Shown piece by piece: positions 62,037-64,000 of a DNA stretch of 64,000 bases. Numbering within the stretch: the first letter of the stretch is position 1; the number at the start of each line of letters is the position of its first letter. Location: the NCBI GenBank assembly GCA_045615765.1, contig JAZLFM010000054.1, positions 1 through 64,000 of the forward strand. The letters run 5' to 3'. The translations under genes were made by a program, and so were the position numbers. The notes under the pieces were generated by a model. It made no database searches and was not told the DNA's origin. It saw nothing but the letters and a program-made list of their open reading frames with translations. The DNA is from UBA1715 sp045615765. GTDB taxonomy: Bacteria > Bacteroidota > Bacteroidia > Bacteroidales > UBA1715.

Positions 62037-63839
62037 CTAAGCTTTCTTTTCACGCTTACGTTCATTTTCGTCAAGAATTATCTTACGTAAACGAAGTGAT
62101 TTAGGAGTAACTTCCAAATATTCATCTTTACGAATATACTCCATACATTCTTCCAAAGACATTTTTCTTGCTGGAGAAATTGCAACCTTTTCATCAGAAC
62201 CAGAAGCACGCATATTTGTCAATTTCTTACTCTTGCAAACATTGATTACAAGATCATTTTCACGAATATGTTCACCAATTACTTGACCCGCATAAACTTC
62301 TTCACCTGGTTCAATAAAGAATGTACCTCTATCTTGTAGTTTATCAATTGCATAAGCAAATGTTTGACCTGATTCCATTGCAATCAAAGCACCATTGTCT
62401 TTTTCTGGCATATCACCTTTCCAAGGCTCGAAACCAGTGAACAAGTGAGAAATTACAGCTTCACCTTCAGTTGCTGTCAACATACTACTTGTCAAACCAA
62501 TAAGACCACGAGAAGGAATAGAAAATTCAAGATGAACACGATCATTCTTTGTTGTCATGTTCTTCATTTCTCCCTTACGTTGAGTTAACAATTCAATTAC
62601 TTTACCAGAAAGACGTTCAGGAACATGAACAGTAACTTGTTCCATCGGTTCACATTTTTGACCATCAATTTCTTTGATAATTACTTGTGGTTGTCCGATT
62701 TGAAGTTCATATCCTTCACGACGCATTGTTTCAATCAACACAGACAAGTGCATAATACCACGTCCAAACACATTGAATGAATCTGCCGCACCTGTTTCTT
62801 CAATACGCAAAGCAAGATTTTTTTCCAACTCTTTATATAAGCGTTCACGCAAGTGACGTGATGTTACAAATTTACCTTCTTTTCCAAAGAAAGGAGAATC
62901 ATTATTTGTGAACACCATAGACATTGTTGGTTCATCAATTGTAATTGCTGGAAGAGCTTCAGGATTTTCGAAGTCTGCAACTGTATCACCGATTTCGAAT
63001 CCGTCCAAACCTACAATAGCACAGATTTCACCACATTGAATTTCTTGTTTTGTTTTTTCCTTACCAAGACCTTCAAAAGTATATAGTTCCTTAATTTTTG
63101 ATTTTACAGTTGAACCATCACGCTTCATTAGCGTTACGTTTTGTCCTCCTACTAATGTACCACGAGCGATACGTCCCACTGCAATACGACCAATATACGA
63201 AGAATAATCAAGAGAAGTAATTCTCATTTGAGTTGTACCTTCAACAACTTTTGGTGCTGGAATCACTTCCAAAATTGTGTCTAACAAATATGTAAAATCT
63301 GCTGTTGGAGTTTTCCAGTCTGGACCCATCCAACCTTGTTTTGATGATCCATAAACAGTTTTAAAATCCAATTGATCTTCACTTGCATTCAAGTTACACA
63401 TCAAATCAAAAACTGCTTCATTTGCACCTTCTGGGTCACAGTTTGGTTTGTCAACTTTATTTACAACTACGATAGGTTTCAAATTCATTTCGATTGCTTT
63501 TTCAAGCACGAAACGAGTTTGAGGCATAGGACCTTCAAATGCATCAACAAGAAGCAAACAACCATCAGCCATATTAAGCACACGCTCAACTTCACCACCG
63601 AAGTCAGAGTGTCCCGGAGTATCAATAATATTGATTTTTACTCCTTTATAACGTACCGAAACGTTTTTAGAAAGAATAGTGATACCACGTTCTCTTTCCA
63701 AATCGTTATTGTCAAGAATCAAATCTTGAACTTCTTCATTTTCGCGGAATGTTTTTACTTGATGTAAAATTCTGTCAACCAATGTCGTTTTTCCGTGGTC
63801 AACGTGTGCAATAATCGCAATGTTTCTAATGTCCTGCAT
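62037..63839 (-). CDS. typA: Translational GTPase TypA/BipA
   Basis: The 600-residue ribosome-associated GTPase has G1 HVDHGKTTL at 11-19, G2 GITIL near 51, G3 DTPGHSDFGGEVERVL near 74, and G4 NKVDKP near 130. EF-G-like domains III and V and the specific C-terminal domain follow (RASGSDEKVAISPARKMSLEECMEYI). It acts in 50S assembly and stress or cold adaptation. No close TAnnTTTG box upstream was certain. It is transcribed toward the skp operon terminator region. Confidence 0.97.
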   Translation of the reverse strand: MQDIRNIAIIAHVDHGKTTLVDRILHQVKTFRENEEVQDLILDNNDLERERGITILSKNVSVRYKGVKINIIDTPGHSDFGGEVERVLNMADGCLLLVDAFEGPMPQTRFVLEKAIEMNLKPIVVVNKVDKPNCDPEGANEAVFDLMCNLNASEDQLDFKTVYGSSKQGWMGPDWKTPTADFTYLLDTILEVIPAPKVVEGTTQMRITSLDYSSYIGRIAVGRIARGTLVGGQNVTLMKRDGSTVKSKIKELYTFEGLGKEKTKQEIQCGEICAIVGLDGFEIGDTVADFENPEALPAITIDEPTMSMVFTNNDSPFFGKEGKFVTSRHLRERLYKELEKNLALRIEETGAADSFNVFGRGIMHLSVLIETMRREGYELQIGQPQVIIKEIDGQKCEPMEQVTVHVPERLSGKVIELLTQRKGEMKNMTTKNDRVHLEFSIPSRGLIGLTSSMLTATEGEAVISHLFTGFEPWKGDMPEKDNGALIAMESGQTFAYAIDKLQDRGTFFIEPGEEVYAGQVIGEHIRENDLVINVCKSKKLTNMRASGSDEKVAISPARKMSLEECMEYIRKDEYLEVTPKSLRLRKIILDENERKREKKA

Positions 63840-63942
63840 TTGTGTATAATTTTCGCTGCAAATTTCGTTTAATTTTTTTTTTATGCAAGCACATTATAGT
63901 ATTTCAACAAAAAAATACATACAACTGTTATACTTATAAAAC

Positions 63943-63976
63943 AAAAAAAGGAAGCCACAACTGACTTCCTTTTTAT
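63943..63976. terminator. Terminator-like hairpin near the window end
   Basis: GGAAG and CTTCC arms flanked by A and T runs at 63943-63975. It probably serves a gene beyond the window. The gap 63840-63942 shows nothing else of note. Confidence 0.7.
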
Positions 63977-64000
63977 AAATTAGTAAAACGAGTTTGACTA

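Overview
The window is AT-rich chromosomal DNA from a member of the Bacteroidota, most likely a Bacteroidales. The evidence is the many promoters with a TAnnTTTG -7 box, the near absence of Shine-Dalgarno sites, a type-B T9SS sorting domain, the uppS-bamA-skp-skp order, a DUF4294 protein, lptC beside a PpiD-like isomerase, and the 29-residue mS38-like ribosomal protein. Genus cannot be fixed from this window. No rRNA, CRISPR array or prophage is visible.

Layout. 1-8.5 kb: secreted or lipoprotein genes of unknown function, an AAA/DUF4143 ATPase with a 22-bp triple repeat over its promoter, and a membrane Ser/Thr kinase divergent from a small putative regulator. 8.6-18.9 kb: one 3433-residue secreted protein with an N-terminal GH8 domain, DUF11 and Ig-like modules, a PKD-like domain and a type-B T9SS tail. 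19.1-23.4 kb: PQQ-propeller lipoprotein, radC, a FISUMP lipoprotein and pyrH. 23.4-26.5 kb: the rplM-rpsI-rpsB-tsf operon and tRNA-Lys(CTT). 26.6-29.5 kb: rfbA-rfbD-rfbB for dTDP-sugar synthesis, without rfbC. 29.6-32.3 kb: small membrane proteins, a YeiH-type transporter and a CBM9-like protein.

32.4-41.1 kb is the accessory region. REP-like 25-bp palindromes are arranged in 66-bp tandem units on both sides of a GIY-YIG nuclease gene whose C-terminus is itself made of them. Next to it is a type I restriction-modification locus in the order hsdR - AbiJ-like - hsdS - fic - hsdM, with the same palindromic element embedded in frame in hsdR and hsdS.

41.2-64 kb is mainly housekeeping: tRNA-Arg(TCT), an SSS symporter, a TauE/SafE permease, rpmE type B, RNase G, HU, a PpiD-like foldase, lptC, coaX, an esterase, uppS, bamA, two skp genes and typA. 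Much of this set serves envelope biogenesis: UppS makes the lipid carrier, LptC moves LPS, and BamA, Skp and the PpiD-like protein assemble outer-membrane proteins.
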